Positions 47,956-59,826 of a DNA stretch of 64,000 nt are shown piece after piece. Within the stretch, counting starts at the first letter, position 1. Each line of letters opens with the position of its first letter. A model generated the notes under the pieces. That model was not told where the DNA came from, did no database searches, and saw only the letters and a list, made by a program, of their open reading frames with translations. A program made the position numbers and the translations under genes. Origin of the DNA: Tranzscheliella williamsii (lineage: Eukaryota > Basidiomycota > Ustilaginomycetes > Ustilaginales > Ustilaginaceae); contig JALBYF010000075.1 in the NCBI GenBank assembly GCA_023212725.1, positions 1 through 64,000 on the forward strand, given 5' to 3'.

Positions 47956-49677
47956 ATGGCTGTCGATATTGCACCGCCGGCGGCAGGAGGAGGATACGAG
48001 TCGGCGTCGGCTTTGGTCGCCAGCTTCCAAAACCTTCTCAACCTCGCTGCGGAGAACTTCCGCAAGATTCCAGGAAGCGCCATCGTCGCTCGATATGTTG
48101 CTAGCAGCTACCAGAACGACCCTATCCGATCTCTGCTCGAACTCTTCCTTGTCATTTTCGCCCTCCGAACTGTGCTCCAGAGTAGGACGCGCGGCGGCGC
48201 CAGCGGCACCAATTTCGTCAACCTGAATGGCAGAGAGATCGACGAACTGGTCAACGAGTTCAAGCCCGAGCCTCTATGCACTCCCCTCACACCAGCAGAG
48301 TCGAGGGAGCTGGCTTCCATCCCCACCATTGTCGGCGGGGCCAGCAGTAGGCCCAAGATCAGCCTTCCCTGCCACAACAACGGCAAACCCGTACAGGTCC
48401 TCAACCTCGCCAGCTACAACTTCACCAACCTTGCCGGCCACGAAGCTGTCAAGGAGAAGGCCATCCAGACCTTGCGTACCTATGGCGTGGGCAGCTGCTC
48501 ACCGCCCGGATTTTACGGTACTATCGACGTCCACATGCAGCTCGAGTCGGACATTGCTCGCTTCCTTGGCACCCAGAATTGCATCATCTACAGCCAAGGC
48601 TTCAGTACCATTTCCTCCGTCATACCCGCCTTTTTAAAGCGAGGCGATATCATCGTGGCTGACCGTGGTGTCAACTATGCCATTCAGAAGGGAATCCAGA
48701 TCTCGCGTTCCACCGTTTACTGGTACGACCACAACGACATGAACTCGCTTCACGCTGTCCTCGAACAGGTAAAGCGAGATACAAAGCGCAAGAATGGTCC
48801 CTTGACCCGTCGCTTTATCGTCACCGAAGGCATCTTCGAGGCCGATGGCGCCCTTACCGATCTTCCCAAAATTCAAGAGCTCAAAAAGATGTACAAGTTC
48901 CGTCTCATCCTCGATGAAAGCATCAGTTTCGGAACAGTGGGTGCGACCGGCAGAGGCTTGACCGAGCTCTACAACTCACCGGCTTCCGAGGTGGAAATCC
49001 TGACCGGCTCTATGGCCAACACGCTCGGCGGAGCGGGAGGTTTCTGCGCTGGTGCCGACGAGGTTGTCTTCCATCAACGCATCAACGGAACCTCTTTCAT
49101 CTTTTCTGCAGCCTTACCCGCCATGCTGGCCGTCGCTGCGAGCACCGCCATTTCGTACCTGGTTTCTCAGCCATCCATTCTCAACACGCTTCATGACAAC
49201 GTCAAGACGCTTCGCTCGGTGCTCGACCACGTCGAGTGTCTCCGCATTTCCAGTGACCCCCACAGTCCTCTCGTCCATGTCCAAGTGCGAAGCAAGACCG
49301 ATCGCCATCCCGACACCTCTGCCGACAAGTTCGACAAGGGTAAGAACAGCCTGAGCGTCGGCGACGTGAGCCTCACTTTGGCGAACAACAACAGCGTCAA
49401 GAGACTCTCGGACCGAGGCCCAGAGGAGCACGATTTGTCGTCCGACGAGCAGCTGCGCCTCTTGCAAGCGATCGTAGATGACGCGCTGGAGCACGGCGTC
49501 TTCATCGCCAGGATGAAGCGGCTGCCGAGCATCAGCCCACAGGCCCTCGAGATCGGGCCTGAAGCGCGACCCAACATCCGCGTCGCTGTCAGCGCTGCCT
49601 TTACCAAAAAGGAAATGGAAAAGGCTGCCAGCGTCATCAAGTCCAGTGCCATCCGCATCCTGGGCAAGCGGAGATGA
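47956..49677 (+). CDS. LCB1: Serine palmitoyltransferase subunit 1
   Basis: Single exon, 573 residues from MAVDIAPPAAGGGYES. An N-terminal membrane segment (SLLELFLVIFALRTVL near 65-80) precedes the alpha-oxoamine synthase fold: YNFTNLAGHEAVKEKAI, YGVGSCSPPGFYGTIDVH, RFLGTQNCIIYSQGFST, and RLILDESISFGTVG. At the place of the PLP-binding lysine the sequence is LTGSMANTLGGAGGF with no lysine, the defining difference of LCB1 from LCB2. It pairs with LCB2 in the ER membrane to condense serine and palmitoyl-CoA, the first step of sphingolipid synthesis. A charged insert near 455-495 (SADKFDKGKNSL) is less conserved. An open frame upstream starts at a non-ATG codon and is not used. Confidence 0.95.
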   Translation: MAVDIAPPAAGGGYESASALVASFQNLLNLAAENFRKIPGSAIVARYVASSYQNDPIRSLLELFLVIFALRTVLQSRTRGGASGTNFVNLNGREIDELVNEFKPEPLCTPLTPAESRELASIPTIVGGASSRPKISLPCHNNGKPVQVLNLASYNFTNLAGHEAVKEKAIQTLRTYGVGSCSPPGFYGTIDVHMQLESDIARFLGTQNCIIYSQGFSTISSVIPAFLKRGDIIVADRGVNYAIQKGIQISRSTVYWYDHNDMNSLHAVLEQVKRDTKRKNGPLTRRFIVTEGIFEADGALTDLPKIQELKKMYKFRLILDESISFGTVGATGRGLTELYNSPASEVEILTGSMANTLGGAGGFCAGADEVVFHQRINGTSFIFSAALPAMLAVAASTAISYLVSQPSILNTLHDNVKTLRSVLDHVECLRISSDPHSPLVHVQVRSKTDRHPDTSADKFDKGKNSLSVGDVSLTLANNNSVKRLSDRGPEEHDLSSDEQLRLLQAIVDDALEHGVFIARMKRLPSISPQALEIGPEARPNIRVAVSAAFTKKEMEKAASVIKSSAIRILGKRR

Positions 49678-49877
49678 CCCTTACCGCCTCTCCGCCCATG
49701 GTCTATCCAACACCCTGTTACCGTATTGCCTCATCACAGCCTGTCGTCACTTTTCAGCTTTTCAGTCTGGACGGGTGATGGCTTGATTGCCTAGCCCGAA
49801 GGAAGCAGCGAGGCGGATTTGACTTATGTAGAAAGTGAGCGGACCGACGTCCACGAGGGAGGGAGCTGACAGCAAGC

Positions 49878-51349
49878 TTATATGGTGGTCAAAGCGTCCT
49901 TGTCGATCCAGTTGGTCGCGAAGTTGAAGACGCGGGGGTAGGTGATCAGGCTTGCGTCTTGGTCTGAGAGGATGGACTGCAAGGTGAGGTTGCGGTTTTG
50001 GGATCTGCCGCCGGGGCCGGAGGAGTTGTACTCGAGGAAGTGGGTGGTGCGGGGGTTGAAGTTGGGAGTCTGGTGGCCCCAGGTGCGGAAGCCGGCGGGG
50101 GCGATGATGTCGGACATCCACGTGCTGAGGAAGACGGCCTTGGAGTAGATGTTCCAGGGGCGGGCGAGGTGGCAGCGGGCGGTGAGCGGGCGGTGGGCGG
50201 AGTCGGGGGCGCGGAGGATGGATGAGGCGTGGATGTAGATGCCGATGGATGGGTCGGAGGGGTTGCCGCGCCATGCTGCGATGCCGCCGCCGCAGGCGCG
50301 CGACAGGAGCGTGCACCGCTCCAGCCAGGCGCGGCCCTCGCCGTACAGCTGGTCCGTCATGCCGCGCACCACGCTTCGGTACAGGAACGCATTCGCCGAC
50401 GCCCCCACAAACACCGTATCCTGGTAGCTCGAAAAGCTTTCCCGTCCCAGACAGCCACGCAGTCGAGTCAGCGCTTACATCCACCACCCACGCCCACGCC
50501 CACTCACTCGCTGCCACTCACCTACATCCGTAAAAGCTCGCGTTGGAACTCTGCACGCACAGCGCAGCCGCCGGTCCAAGCTGGTACTCGGTAATCTCGC
50601 GCCCGTCCTTGCCGAACTGCCGCTGCGCAAAGTCGATGTTGTACGCCTTGAAGTCGCTGGTCCCGATCGCGCTGCTGCCGACGCTCAGCGTCACCGCGTC
50701 GCAGTTGCTCGTCGTGCTCGTCGGGTCGCTTTGATTCACGTACGACGCCTGCCAGACCCGGACCTGGTTCTGTGCAGGATCGTCCACCCGATCCGACACC
50801 CCCTGCCAAACAACACCACAGAGCCGAGTGCACGTCAGTTCGAGAGGGCCCAAGGCCGAGGCGCCGAGAAACCTACCAGAAGCACGGTTGGGCTGAGGCG
50901 GCTCACAACCACCTTTTCATAGTACTCGCCCTGGTCGACCAGGACGAACCTAAGACGGCCGTCTTCGCGCCTTGCCAAGCCGGCGCGCACGCCCAAGCAA
51001 CCGCAGTCAGTTGGCCGCCCCTCACTAGCGGCGTCGACACGCGTATCTTGGCATGCGCCACGCGGTATTTGACTTACAGGCTCGCCAGCGCGGCACCGAT
51101 CGTGTGGAAGGAAGCGCGCGCTTTCGTCTTGCTGACGAAAAGGGTGCCGGGTGGACAGCCGGCGACGGCGCTCTGACCGGCTTTCTTGGTCTGCTGGCAA
51201 AACGCCAGCTGGGGCGTTGCTGACTTTACAAGGTTCGTGTGAAGCGACGAAGCGGGCGTCTCAGGCCGAGCAGCCATGCCAAACGAGAAATGGAGCGAGA
51301 GGGGGACGAGGAGAGAGAGGAAAAATGCTCGCTTGCCGTACATCTCCAT
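49878..51349 (-). CDS. Secreted pectin methylesterase (CE8), 4 exons
   Basis: Exons 51349-51078, 50970-50877, 50802-50522 and 50436-49878 join in frame to 401 residues; introns are 107, 74 and 85 nt with GTAAGT, GTAGGT and GTGAGT donors. Residues 1-25 are a signal peptide (KRAFFLSLLVPLSLHFSFG). Family marks: GEYYEKVVVSR in exon 2; FYGC-SFSSYQDTVFVG across the last junction, with the oxyanion Gln and catalytic Asp; GMTDQLYG with the second catalytic Asp; and LARPWNIYSKAVF with the substrate-binding Arg-Trp. It removes methyl groups from plant cell-wall pectin outside the cell, so the organism probably grows on or in plants. It has more introns than most neighbours, as is common for secreted-enzyme genes. 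Confidence 0.92.
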
Positions 51350-51968
51350 GGTGAGCGGGCTGCCAACGGCCGAACAGCGACAATGGTAGAGCGATGCGAT
51401 AGGGACAGGAGAGGGAGACGCTTGGCGCTGGTCCCATCCTGGTCTCGCTCCAGTGGCGCTGTCGATGGAGTCGGCTGGTGACTATCCCACTGGTCGGTGG
51501 GCGTTTCGTAGAAAGCCAACCCCACCAGCCAGGCCGCGCCGTGGTCCAGTAAGGGAGTATGGCAGGACTTCATTGCAGAGGCCGGAGCGACGGTGGGCAC
51601 GACACATTGCTGTAAGCCTTCCGTGCGAGCCACCCCGGTTCACAGCCAAAACAGCCGTGAGGCAGTCTCTTGCCACGTCTAAAGCTAACGGCGCAGCGGT
51701 CACAGTGTGCGGATACCAAGCCACCCGGCGACCGATAGAAGGCTTTGTTTACATGGGGTATGGTCAGAAAATACAGAGTGCATGACGCCTCGCCTTGTCC
51801 TCATCCGTTGCACACGGCCACAAGCGGGACATGGTTGTACGCTGCGTAGGATCTGGCGCTTGCAGTTGCAACGCAGTCTGGTTAGTGCATGCAGGGCAGA
51901 TACCCCAGGTTGGATGTGTTGAGAAAGGACAGCAAGGACATAGCAGTGAGGGAGTGGAACTGAAATCC
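51350..51968. other. Intergenic, PME promoter
   Basis: 619 bp between the pectinesterase start and the 3' end of the NmrA-like gene. No gene is supported. Confidence 0.4.
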
Positions 51969-52839
51969 TCAGCCTTCAAAATCACTTCGGCCGCGCTCCA
52001 CAGCCCGCCGGACAGCAGCGGGGATGTCTTGGTCGCCGGCAACAAGGTCCAGCATGAGTCCATCTGCCTGTCCCTTGGGCAGCTCGGCGAGTCGGAGAAG
52101 CGTTCTGGCAACGTCTTCGCGCGGAATCTGTAATATCAGCGAAAGTCTGTCAGTATGGCTCGCGACGCCCGGAAAGGAGGGCACCTACCTGGTGGACGAG
52201 ACTGGCTTGGTCGCTGAGGGCAACCTTTCCCGTGCCGGGCTGGTCCGATAGGCCGCCTGGACGGAGGACGGTCCAGGGGAAGGTGTTCCGTGCGGAAAGG
52301 TTCTTGTCTGCTGCGTACTTGGCGTCCATATAGGCGCCGATGGCACCGCGCATACGTTCGGATACCTGCTTGTCTTGTTCGGAATACCAAGCGGGAGGTG
52401 GCTTGGTCTTGTCGCGGACATCGATGGCGGAGACAAGCAGGAAGCGCAAGAAGGACTCGCCGCTAGCTACGCCGCTCTGCTCGATAGCATCAAACACCTT
52501 AATTGCGCCTTGCTCGTCCACGGCCTTGGTGCGATCGACGCCGCCTTGACCACCTGCACCGGCAGCGAAGAGAATGACGTCCGGCGAGTACTTGGTGAAG
52601 AGAGAGGCGAGCTCCGAGACGGAAGCTTTCTCGAGCGACGCCAGCACGGGTTGGACCGCTTCTGCAGAAGGGCCCGTAGGCAGATCAGAGGCATGCTCGG
52701 GAGAGCGAATGAGGCTGAAAACCTTGTGTCCCACCGCTGCCGCCTGCCTGGTGAAGTGGAGCGCGACTTTGCCATGCCCGCCAATCACAAAGATGCAGAG
52801 CTTCTTGGCACGCATACTGCTGTTTTGCGTGGGCAGCAT
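51969..52839 (-). CDS. NAD(P)-binding Rossmann protein, NmrA/atypical SDR type, 2 exons
   Basis: Exons 52839-52189 and 52127-51969 give 269 residues; the 61-nt intron has GTAGGT and TATTACAG. The glycine-rich nucleotide site is CIFVIGGHGKVALHF, followed by the pattern of an extended/atypical SDR: VILFAAGAGGQGG, then FLLVSAIDVRD, YMDAKYAADKNLSAR with the Tyr-x3-Lys-like pair, and WTVLRPGGLSD. The second exon (IPREDVARTLLRLAELP) restores the usual end. It resembles yeast YMR090W-type proteins of unknown substrate. The start could be 52839 (MLPTQNSS) or 52815 (MRAKKLC); the latter fits homolog N-termini better, and the former is the first ATG. Confidence 0.87.
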
Positions 52840-54668
52840 GTGGCTGACGCACTGGAGAGGTAAAGAGATGGTAAGGAGCAAGCAAGAGCGAATGCACGAA
52901 CAAACATGAAAGGAACCAGAAGAGGTCCCCCATTCACAGTAATACAGTGCATGGGTATGAATCTAGGGTCTAGTGCTTGCAACCACTGTAATCGTATCTG
53001 TTCAGTCTGAATGAGAATGCGAGATGGCAATACTGCACATAGGCAAGAACAGGTTGGAAAGCATCCGAAGTCAGCGGGGTAGCCACAGAAGCGTCTCATG
53101 GCGCATTGCTGGTAGTGGGAGCTGAGTCGGCCTTTGTGGGATAGCACAGAATTTTTGGGTACTGAAACGATCTTTGATCAGAATCTTGTCAAGGGCAGCC
53201 ATAATGGTCTGCACGTTGCTGAAACAGTGTACGACATAGCCATCACCGCCGGGGTAGAGGGCGCCAAGACCTTGACCAAAGGCATAGTGCATGTCTCTAC
53301 TCAATAACAAGCCACCACGAGGGCAACACGATGAATACCGGCGTACCAAACATCTCTGCGTAGTCCTCCGGTCTGCATTACGGAAGAATGTGTGCTCCGA
53401 CACAGAGAGGCAGTTCTGCATCGGTGACAAGTCAACGTCCGTCACGACCGGCGACAAAGTACCTGGACTGATTCTGGTTGGCGGTTGGACGAGACGAGTT
53501 GCTCATGATGCCACTATGGGAGTCATCGTTCGAAGGCCGATGGCTGTAATCGGAACGTGGTCCGTTCTGTGGCGAGCACAGCAGGGTCAGGCCATCCTCG
53601 GACGAAGACCACTCTTCCCTCCATGACTGGGTCCACAAGATGGATCGCGGCAGCGGCTTAAGTTCTCCTCCTCTCCAATGTATTGTCGGAGTGACCCAGG
53701 CTTGGCGAAACAGGGGCGGACTTGCTCAAGAACGAACTGGTAGGGTGCACCCATCCAGTCCGGGAAACTCCATGGGGATGCAGATGAGTTGTTGCGCGCT
53801 TTTCATCCATCACCATTACACAGGGGAAAGGGACAAGCTTCGCGAGTAATAATGTACGACATGAAGTGGCAGCGCAGGAGGAGGAGGGAGAGGAGGAGGC
53901 GGAGGCGGTGATGGTGCTTCTGATCGAGTGGAATATGTGCAAGTTGGGCCAACTCACGATTCATGTGGTCAAAGCACAGCGCTTCGATATCTTTGTCGTG
54001 TTACATTGCGATTTACGAACAGAAAAGGTCAAGGCGGGATGACGATGAGGATGCCCCGATCATGGATGTTCCCGCTTCCCTGTGGCCTGATCGGGTGGAT
54101 TAAGGAAGTCTATCGATCTACCCTTTCAGAGGCGGTCGCTTGTAACCATATTACTACCCTATTCATTAGAAAAAGATAAACAGAAATAGGAAGGAGACTT
54201 AGAATATGACGCGGCTTTGTGTTAGGACGAGCTGTAGTTAGTTAGTTCGAATTGGACTTTGCTCTTAAGTTCTGGTTAGGCAATTTTGGATTGAGTGACC
54301 TCACCGCGACGCCTCTTCTTCTTACTTGGCCCAACCGCGATCTATCGGCGGCTTTGGCTGTGTGTTCTGCGTTTCTGCCTTTGCGCAGAGGCTGAGTGAG
54401 TGAATGAGTGTGCTTTGAAACTTATCGCTCTTCGTCAGTCTATCCACCCGCGCTCTCTCGCTGAAAGCTGATGCGCACAACCGATTGCACCGTATCAGAA
54501 ACACTCGTCACCCTGCTTGCCTGCTCGCTTTCCCCTTTCGCCATCAGCTCGTTCCCTTTTCACCATCTCCCTCCATAGCAGCCCTCCCAGCACTTTGCAT
54601 TTTTTCCATCGCAACTGATCTCAACCATCCATTACTCCCTCAGTAACGCCAGTATCCTCTTACCAAAA
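52840..54668. other. Long divergent intergenic region
   Basis: 1.83 kb between the NmrA-like gene and YOP1. The stretch 54470-54660 is pyrimidine-rich, typical of the YOP1 leader. A 73-codon open frame (53292-53071, minus) is listed separately. Nothing else is supported. Confidence 0.4.
53071..53292 (-). CDS. Possible small ORF, 73 codons
   Basis: From ATG 53292 the minus strand encodes MHYAFGQGLGALYPGGDG, then YVVHCFSNVQTIMAALDKI. The first 45 residues have protein-like composition; the rest does not. It is not recognised and may be an exon, a relic or chance. Confidence 0.2.
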   Translation of the reverse strand: MHYAFGQGLGALYPGGDGYVVHCFSNVQTIMAALDKILIKDRFSTQKFCAIPQRPTQLPLPAMRHETLLWLPR

Positions 54669-55815
54669 ATGGCCGCTCAAGCTCAGCTAGCTCAGCAGAA
54701 GGTCGAGTACTTTGTCTCTCAGGTACGTCGATCGCCTAGTCGCACTGCCACCAGTGTGGTCCTGTTGCGTTGTTGCGAGTGGTCTGCTTACTCTGCCTTT
54801 CTATCCCGCGACATTTTTCGCTTATCGTACGATGCCATCGGCAACCTCATTTTCGACAGATTGACAAGGAGGTGCGTATTACCCCGAGCGGTCCGGCTTG
54901 CTCTTCAGCAGCTAGTCAACTGTTGCGTCACATTATGCTGACCTGATTCCACTATCATCTTTTTCTACCGCACGGCTATATGGCGTTCGAAAAACAGCTC
55001 TCTAGGTACCCGGCTCTGAAGAAGTTCGAGCAGACTGTACCCATCCCCAAGGCCTATGCTGCCATTGGTGCTTTCGGTATCTTCACTCTCGTGAGTATGC
55101 AATCGCTTTGGTTTCGGCTGTGACTCTATCTCGATGTCTGCAGCCGCAAAAAGAAAACTCGTCAGCGCATTTCCCGCGCTTCAACGAATCTGGCATTAGC
55201 ATCAGGACAGCCCACCGTTGCCGCTGCATGCGATGCAACATTCGGTTCCAGCCTACACATTCTCTCTCGTATTGCCTCGGCCGCGCACTGTTCTACTGAC
55301 ACATGGCTTTCGGCTTACTCTTTCTGGACATTATCGTCTAACCCAATAGTTCGTCTTCTTCAACATGTAAGTCTTATTCGATTGGTTGCAAACCTTGCCT
55401 TTTCGTTTAAGTGGCCAGCAGATCCGCTGACACCAAAAACCCCTTTTGTCACTTGCCCCACAGTGCTGCCGGGTTCCTCACCAATCTTATTGGTTTCTTC
55501 ATCCCCGCCTACTTCTCTCTCAAGGCTCTCGAGTCGCCCCAGCCCCAGGATGACATCCAGTGGCTCACCTACTGGGTCGTCTTTGGCCTTTTCACGTTCC
55601 TCGAGACCTTTATTACCATTGTGCTGTACTACCTTCCCTGGTACTACACCATCAAGACGCTGGCTATTGTCTGGCTGATGCTGCCCCAGACCCAGGGTGC
55701 CAAGACGCTTTACGCCAAGGTCATCCGACCCGTCTTCTTGACCACGCAGAAGAAGGTTCACCAGGCGAACGCCAGCACCCCCGCTGCCCCCGCTGCTCCT
55801 GCCGAGACTCACTAA
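54669..55815 (+). CDS. YOP1: ER-shaping protein Yop1 (TB2/DP1/HVA22 family), 5 exons
   Basis: Exons 54669-54722, 54860-54871 (12 nt, IDKE), 54998-55090, 55350-55366 (17 nt) and 55464-55815 join in frame to 175 residues. The protein reads MAAQAQLAQQKVEYFVSQ-IDKE-LSRYPALKKFEQ, then FVFFNIAAGFLTNLIGFFIPAYFSLKALES, QWLTYWVVFGLFTFLETF and LPWYYTIKTLAIVWLMLPQTQGAKTLY, the full family pattern with four membrane hairpin segments. Yop1 curves and stabilises tubular ER with reticulons and acts with Rab GTPases. All junctions have GT-AG ends, and both tiny exons are required to keep frame and conserved residues. Introns are 137, 126, 259 and 97 nt, making this the second most interrupted gene here. Confidence 0.95.
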
Positions 55816-56876
55816 GCGCTTGCCTGGTTTCCTTCTCGCCTCTGGTCGAAACGGCGCTAAAAGCAAGCAGTTTAGACCAGTAGGCCAGCCTCGTACCCGG
55901 ATTAAGAACGGTACTACCCGAAATGCCCCTGGGCTTGCCCTTTCTGCCTGTCCCTCACGAACGCCAAGCCGCTCTACTGAAGCGGCCGGCTTCCTGAACC
56001 AAGGTCCTTCTTTCACGAACCCCCACCATCCTGATCGCCCTGCGCTACGTAACCTTTCTCGCCATGTTGGTCATGTCCGATTCCCATGACTGTTAACACT
56101 AACGCCAATTCCATCCAACAACCACACTACCGGACCGCTCGCTGCCGTCGCAAGTCTGAACACTGGCCTGTATAGAGTAACCAATGCTGTGCTACGCTGC
56201 CTCCTCCTTCCACTTCGTATCGCCAGGCCAGATTGCAGTTCTGAAACACTACGGTTAAAGTCGCATGTGCCCCGCTCGTGGCAGATGTCTGGCTGTCGTG
56301 GTCTGCAGGTTTGAAAGTCCATATGGCTGTCAGTGGCGCCATAGCACGGGGTAGTGATTTGAGCTTCCTGTGCGAGTAGTGTCAGTACTTGCTTTTCGCA
56401 CCAGCGTCACACGACTAGGGAAGCCGCGTTCCTCTCTGACCAGTGCACAGTCAAGTCACGCAAGTGGGAGAAGTGTGAGTGCGAGTGAGTTGTGATGTGT
56501 TAAGTCGATACCTTCGCGTCGCGCCGCGTGACAGCGCAGGTGGAGAGGTTGTCAGCCTGTGTTGGATGGCAGTTTCTTGTTTGCAAGCGGCCAATGTGAA
56601 GGTCCCCGCGTCGCGCAGTGAGTGCTTCGGTCGGCATCATACATCCACAGTGCGAGCAGGATGGCTGTCGCTGAATAGCTGCACACCATCATTCTCTGTG
56701 CGCTACGCAAGGCCACTTCCCATCCATATACCCACACCTAGATGACGGGAGATGCGACCTCATCTGTGATCCCTTGCTGTGCACCGTTTCCGACCTTTGG
56801 CGCAGAACAACTCCGCCTTCCTATCCACCTATCCACCAAGCATCTTTTTGAATAGGCTTGGGCGTTTCACAGCAGT
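55816..56876. other. Intergenic, CENP-I promoter
   Basis: 1.06 kb between two plus-strand genes. No supported gene or repeat. Confidence 0.4.
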
Positions 56877-59826
56877 ATGCCAGCTCGGACGGGCTCAGAT
56901 CCGGCTTCCGGCACAAAAGTCATCCTCGATGTCGCTGCAGCGCTTTCAGGCCCGTCATCCGCCTCGGTCCCGCCAAAAGATCTCACTGCCGTGCTTGCGT
57001 CCCTGGCAAGGTATGCTGGCCTATACGGCTTTTCGTCCGCGCAGTGCGATCGTCTCGTACGCCTTGCTCTTCTCGGGACACTCACGCCTCATGACCGGTC
57101 GGTTAAAAGAAAAGCACCGAAGGCTTCAGTGTCATTAGCCATCCTTCGATGCCTCCTCCCAGCCCCAGGCGCCAAAGTGGGGCGCGAGGCCGTTTTTGAT
57201 ATCCTCTCATGCTTGGGGCCCTCTCCTGGCACGGATACAATGAAACAGGCTGGGCTTCTGCGCGACGGCGAAGGCCAACCAGCTGGAGACGATCCCCGAC
57301 TGGGGTTCGAACGCGTCAAGGTCGACATCAAAGTTCAGGCGGCTGCCCTCAAGCTTCTCTGCGTGCTGCTGGACTCGCCATCCGTGCCGCTTTCGATGGC
57401 TGCAGGGTTCTACAAACCGGGAGCGGAGCCGGATCTGGCAGATGACCAGCAGCGCCGCGCAGCACAGTATTCAGGCCTGCAAGGTGCTCTGCCCACCACT
57501 TACCTAACCAGCGGCGCACGTCGTATTCTCGACCGGTGCTACTCGGTCCTGTTCCACTACATGGACTATCACATCTTGCGGCCATACCTCTGCTATCTTC
57601 TTTGCCGAACAACCAAGAGGAGGCACGTCAGGCATTACAGAATCACTAAGCTGATGGCATTGAGAGCCAACTCAGCGCCTGAACCGGGCCTGTCAGCACT
57701 GCTCTCCACCTACGCCAATTTCTACCCTGACTTGCTCTTTCCCGAGCTGCTCGGCGGTGGTGGTGGAGCTGGGAGCTCAATAATGGGCACAGCGTCGGTA
57801 GCAGGGCTCAAGTATCCCGACACAGACTGGATCGGCCGCGTTCTCCGTGCTCAGGCTAGGGCCGTTAGGCGGAGCTCTGGATTAGCCGTGGAATCCGACG
57901 ATGATGGCGATGCGGACACCGGTGCCGCTGGTCGCACGGATCGAGGCAGGCCTATCAAGAAGCCCAGGCTCGGCGGACCAGACGAGGCGAGCGGCTCTGC
58001 TGATGCTGCGGCCTCGCTCCCCTCAGCTTCGATCGCGTTTCCGAACTTGGTCACCATTCAACCGCTCAACTCGGCACACAAAACGTTCGGATCGTCGCCG
58101 TCGCTAGTTACCGAGCTGTCTTCCCTGCGCCACCTGGCGCACAGTCTGGACCGCCTCGTACTGCCCTCCCAGGTGGCTGCCATCCTGGGCAGCAGCTTCG
58201 GCGCCAGGATGTTGCGCGTAGCCGTGCTAGCCGGCGCGACGATCATTAACGAAGACTCTCTCAGCCAGGCTAGTCCCGCTGATCCAAAAAGCTCTGAGCA
58301 GGACTCGTGTTGGGCGAGGCTCTCCGACTGGCTGCAAAGCGTTTTGGGCGACGAACTCGGTGTTACCAGAACAAGCCGTGGCGCGGCTTCCGATGCTGTC
58401 GCGCAGCGCTTAAGGATCCCCAATAATACATCCGCCATGAACCGGCTGGCTGTACTCATGAATCGCTCACGGCAGCTGTTCGAACTGGCAGAGGAAATGC
58501 CCGTCGGGTTTGAGGACACGCTTTCAAGTATGCTCGTGTCACTTGCAGACCTTGCTACCCTCGAGTCTCAACCGGGCACTGGTGGCGTGACCTTTTCGCC
58601 ATTAAGCATGGAATGGACAGACCAATGTGACACCTTAGTCCATATGTTGCTCAGATTGGTGCCCTTGATCAAGCCGCAAGGCTGGGTCGAATTTAGCGCC
58701 AAGTTCCTGGCGCCAATGGAAACCATCGCTAGGTCTCCCAAGGTGAGCCTAACGACCTCGGCATCGTTGGTCGATGCGTTAGCTAAGCTGCTAGATGGTT
58801 GGGGAAGTCGCGACTGGTTTGGGATCGCAAAGCAGCTCGATTCGAGGAACGCTTATAGGTGGGGAGTGTCAGCTTTGGAAACGCGGGTGGACTACCTCAT
58901 GCTGATCTCCTCGACAGCAGCCCGGATGGACGCTTTGGCCGAGTCCCTGCTTGGCTTGCATCCACGCCATGTCTGGCTCGAGCACGCGGTACTGCATCTC
59001 TATGAAGCTCTTTTCACCGACCTTGCGGGTCTGCACACCATTGCGCGAGTTCCGGCGCTCCCCTTCTACGCATTCAGTCTTCATGCCTCCTCGGTCATGA
59101 CTGTCTCAAGACTGTCAGGCCTGATTCAGGATCTCCGCTCCTCCTTCGAGCAGTTTGAGGTGGATCCGCTACCACGAGGCCATGTAGCCGCGTCATCCAC
59201 CTCCGATGGTCTAGAAGCCATAATGATCGAAGCAAGAGACGCTTTCTACGCCGAAGACAATTTAAGCATACTGAACAGCGACGTCACTTTATTCGCCAAT
59301 CTGGTCTGGCTCGGTAAGCTGGTGACGGGGGGGATCATGCCTGGGGCGATGGTGCCGGGCTTGGAAGAGTAAGTGATGCACGCGTGCGGACATGTGAACG
59401 GTATTGTCGAGGAGGGATACTGACCTGGAGCGTGCCTTGTTTTGTTTGGTTGCGTGCAGCACGGTGCTCAGCGAGCTGAGCGAGCGCGGCGAGGTGCTCA
59501 ACGTCAAGCTTCCCCTGCTGGCGGGGACGTCGCAGTCGCGCGCGCTGAGCTCGCTCACCGAGCGCTTCCTCAACCTCTACTGCACCCGGCACCACCCGGC
59601 GCAAGCCGCGGCCGAAGGGTGGATCCACGGACCCATCACCTCCCGAACCATCAAAACCAGCAAGAAGCACGGCGTACCTGCCGCTTGGACCCATACCGAC
59701 TTCCGTGCCCACCTGCTCGACTGGATGGACAAACAGGGCGCCACAGGCCTCTACACCCTGCTCAAGAACATCCTCGTCTCCCTCGGAAGCCAGCTCAAAT
59801 CGATTCGAGAGGCTCAACCCGTATAG
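56877..59826 (+). CDS. mis6: Inner-kinetochore protein CENP-I/Mis6, 2 exons
   Basis: Exons 56877-59368 and 59460-59826 give 952 residues; the 91-nt intron has GTAAGT and GTGCAG. The family core is at about residues 220-290: VLFHYMDYHILRPYLCYLLC, TKRRHVRHYRITKLMAL and the following FYPDLLFPELL. The rest is alpha-helical, as expected for the HEAT-like fold, with an acidic/basic loop near 340-375 (DDDGDAD, then KKPRLG). Joining the exons continues NLVWLGKL through LEDTVLSEL to an ending with LYTLLKNILVSLGSQLK. Mis6/CENP-I belongs to the constitutive centromere network that supports CENP-A loading. The presence of the gene says nothing about a centromere in the window. Confidence 0.88.
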
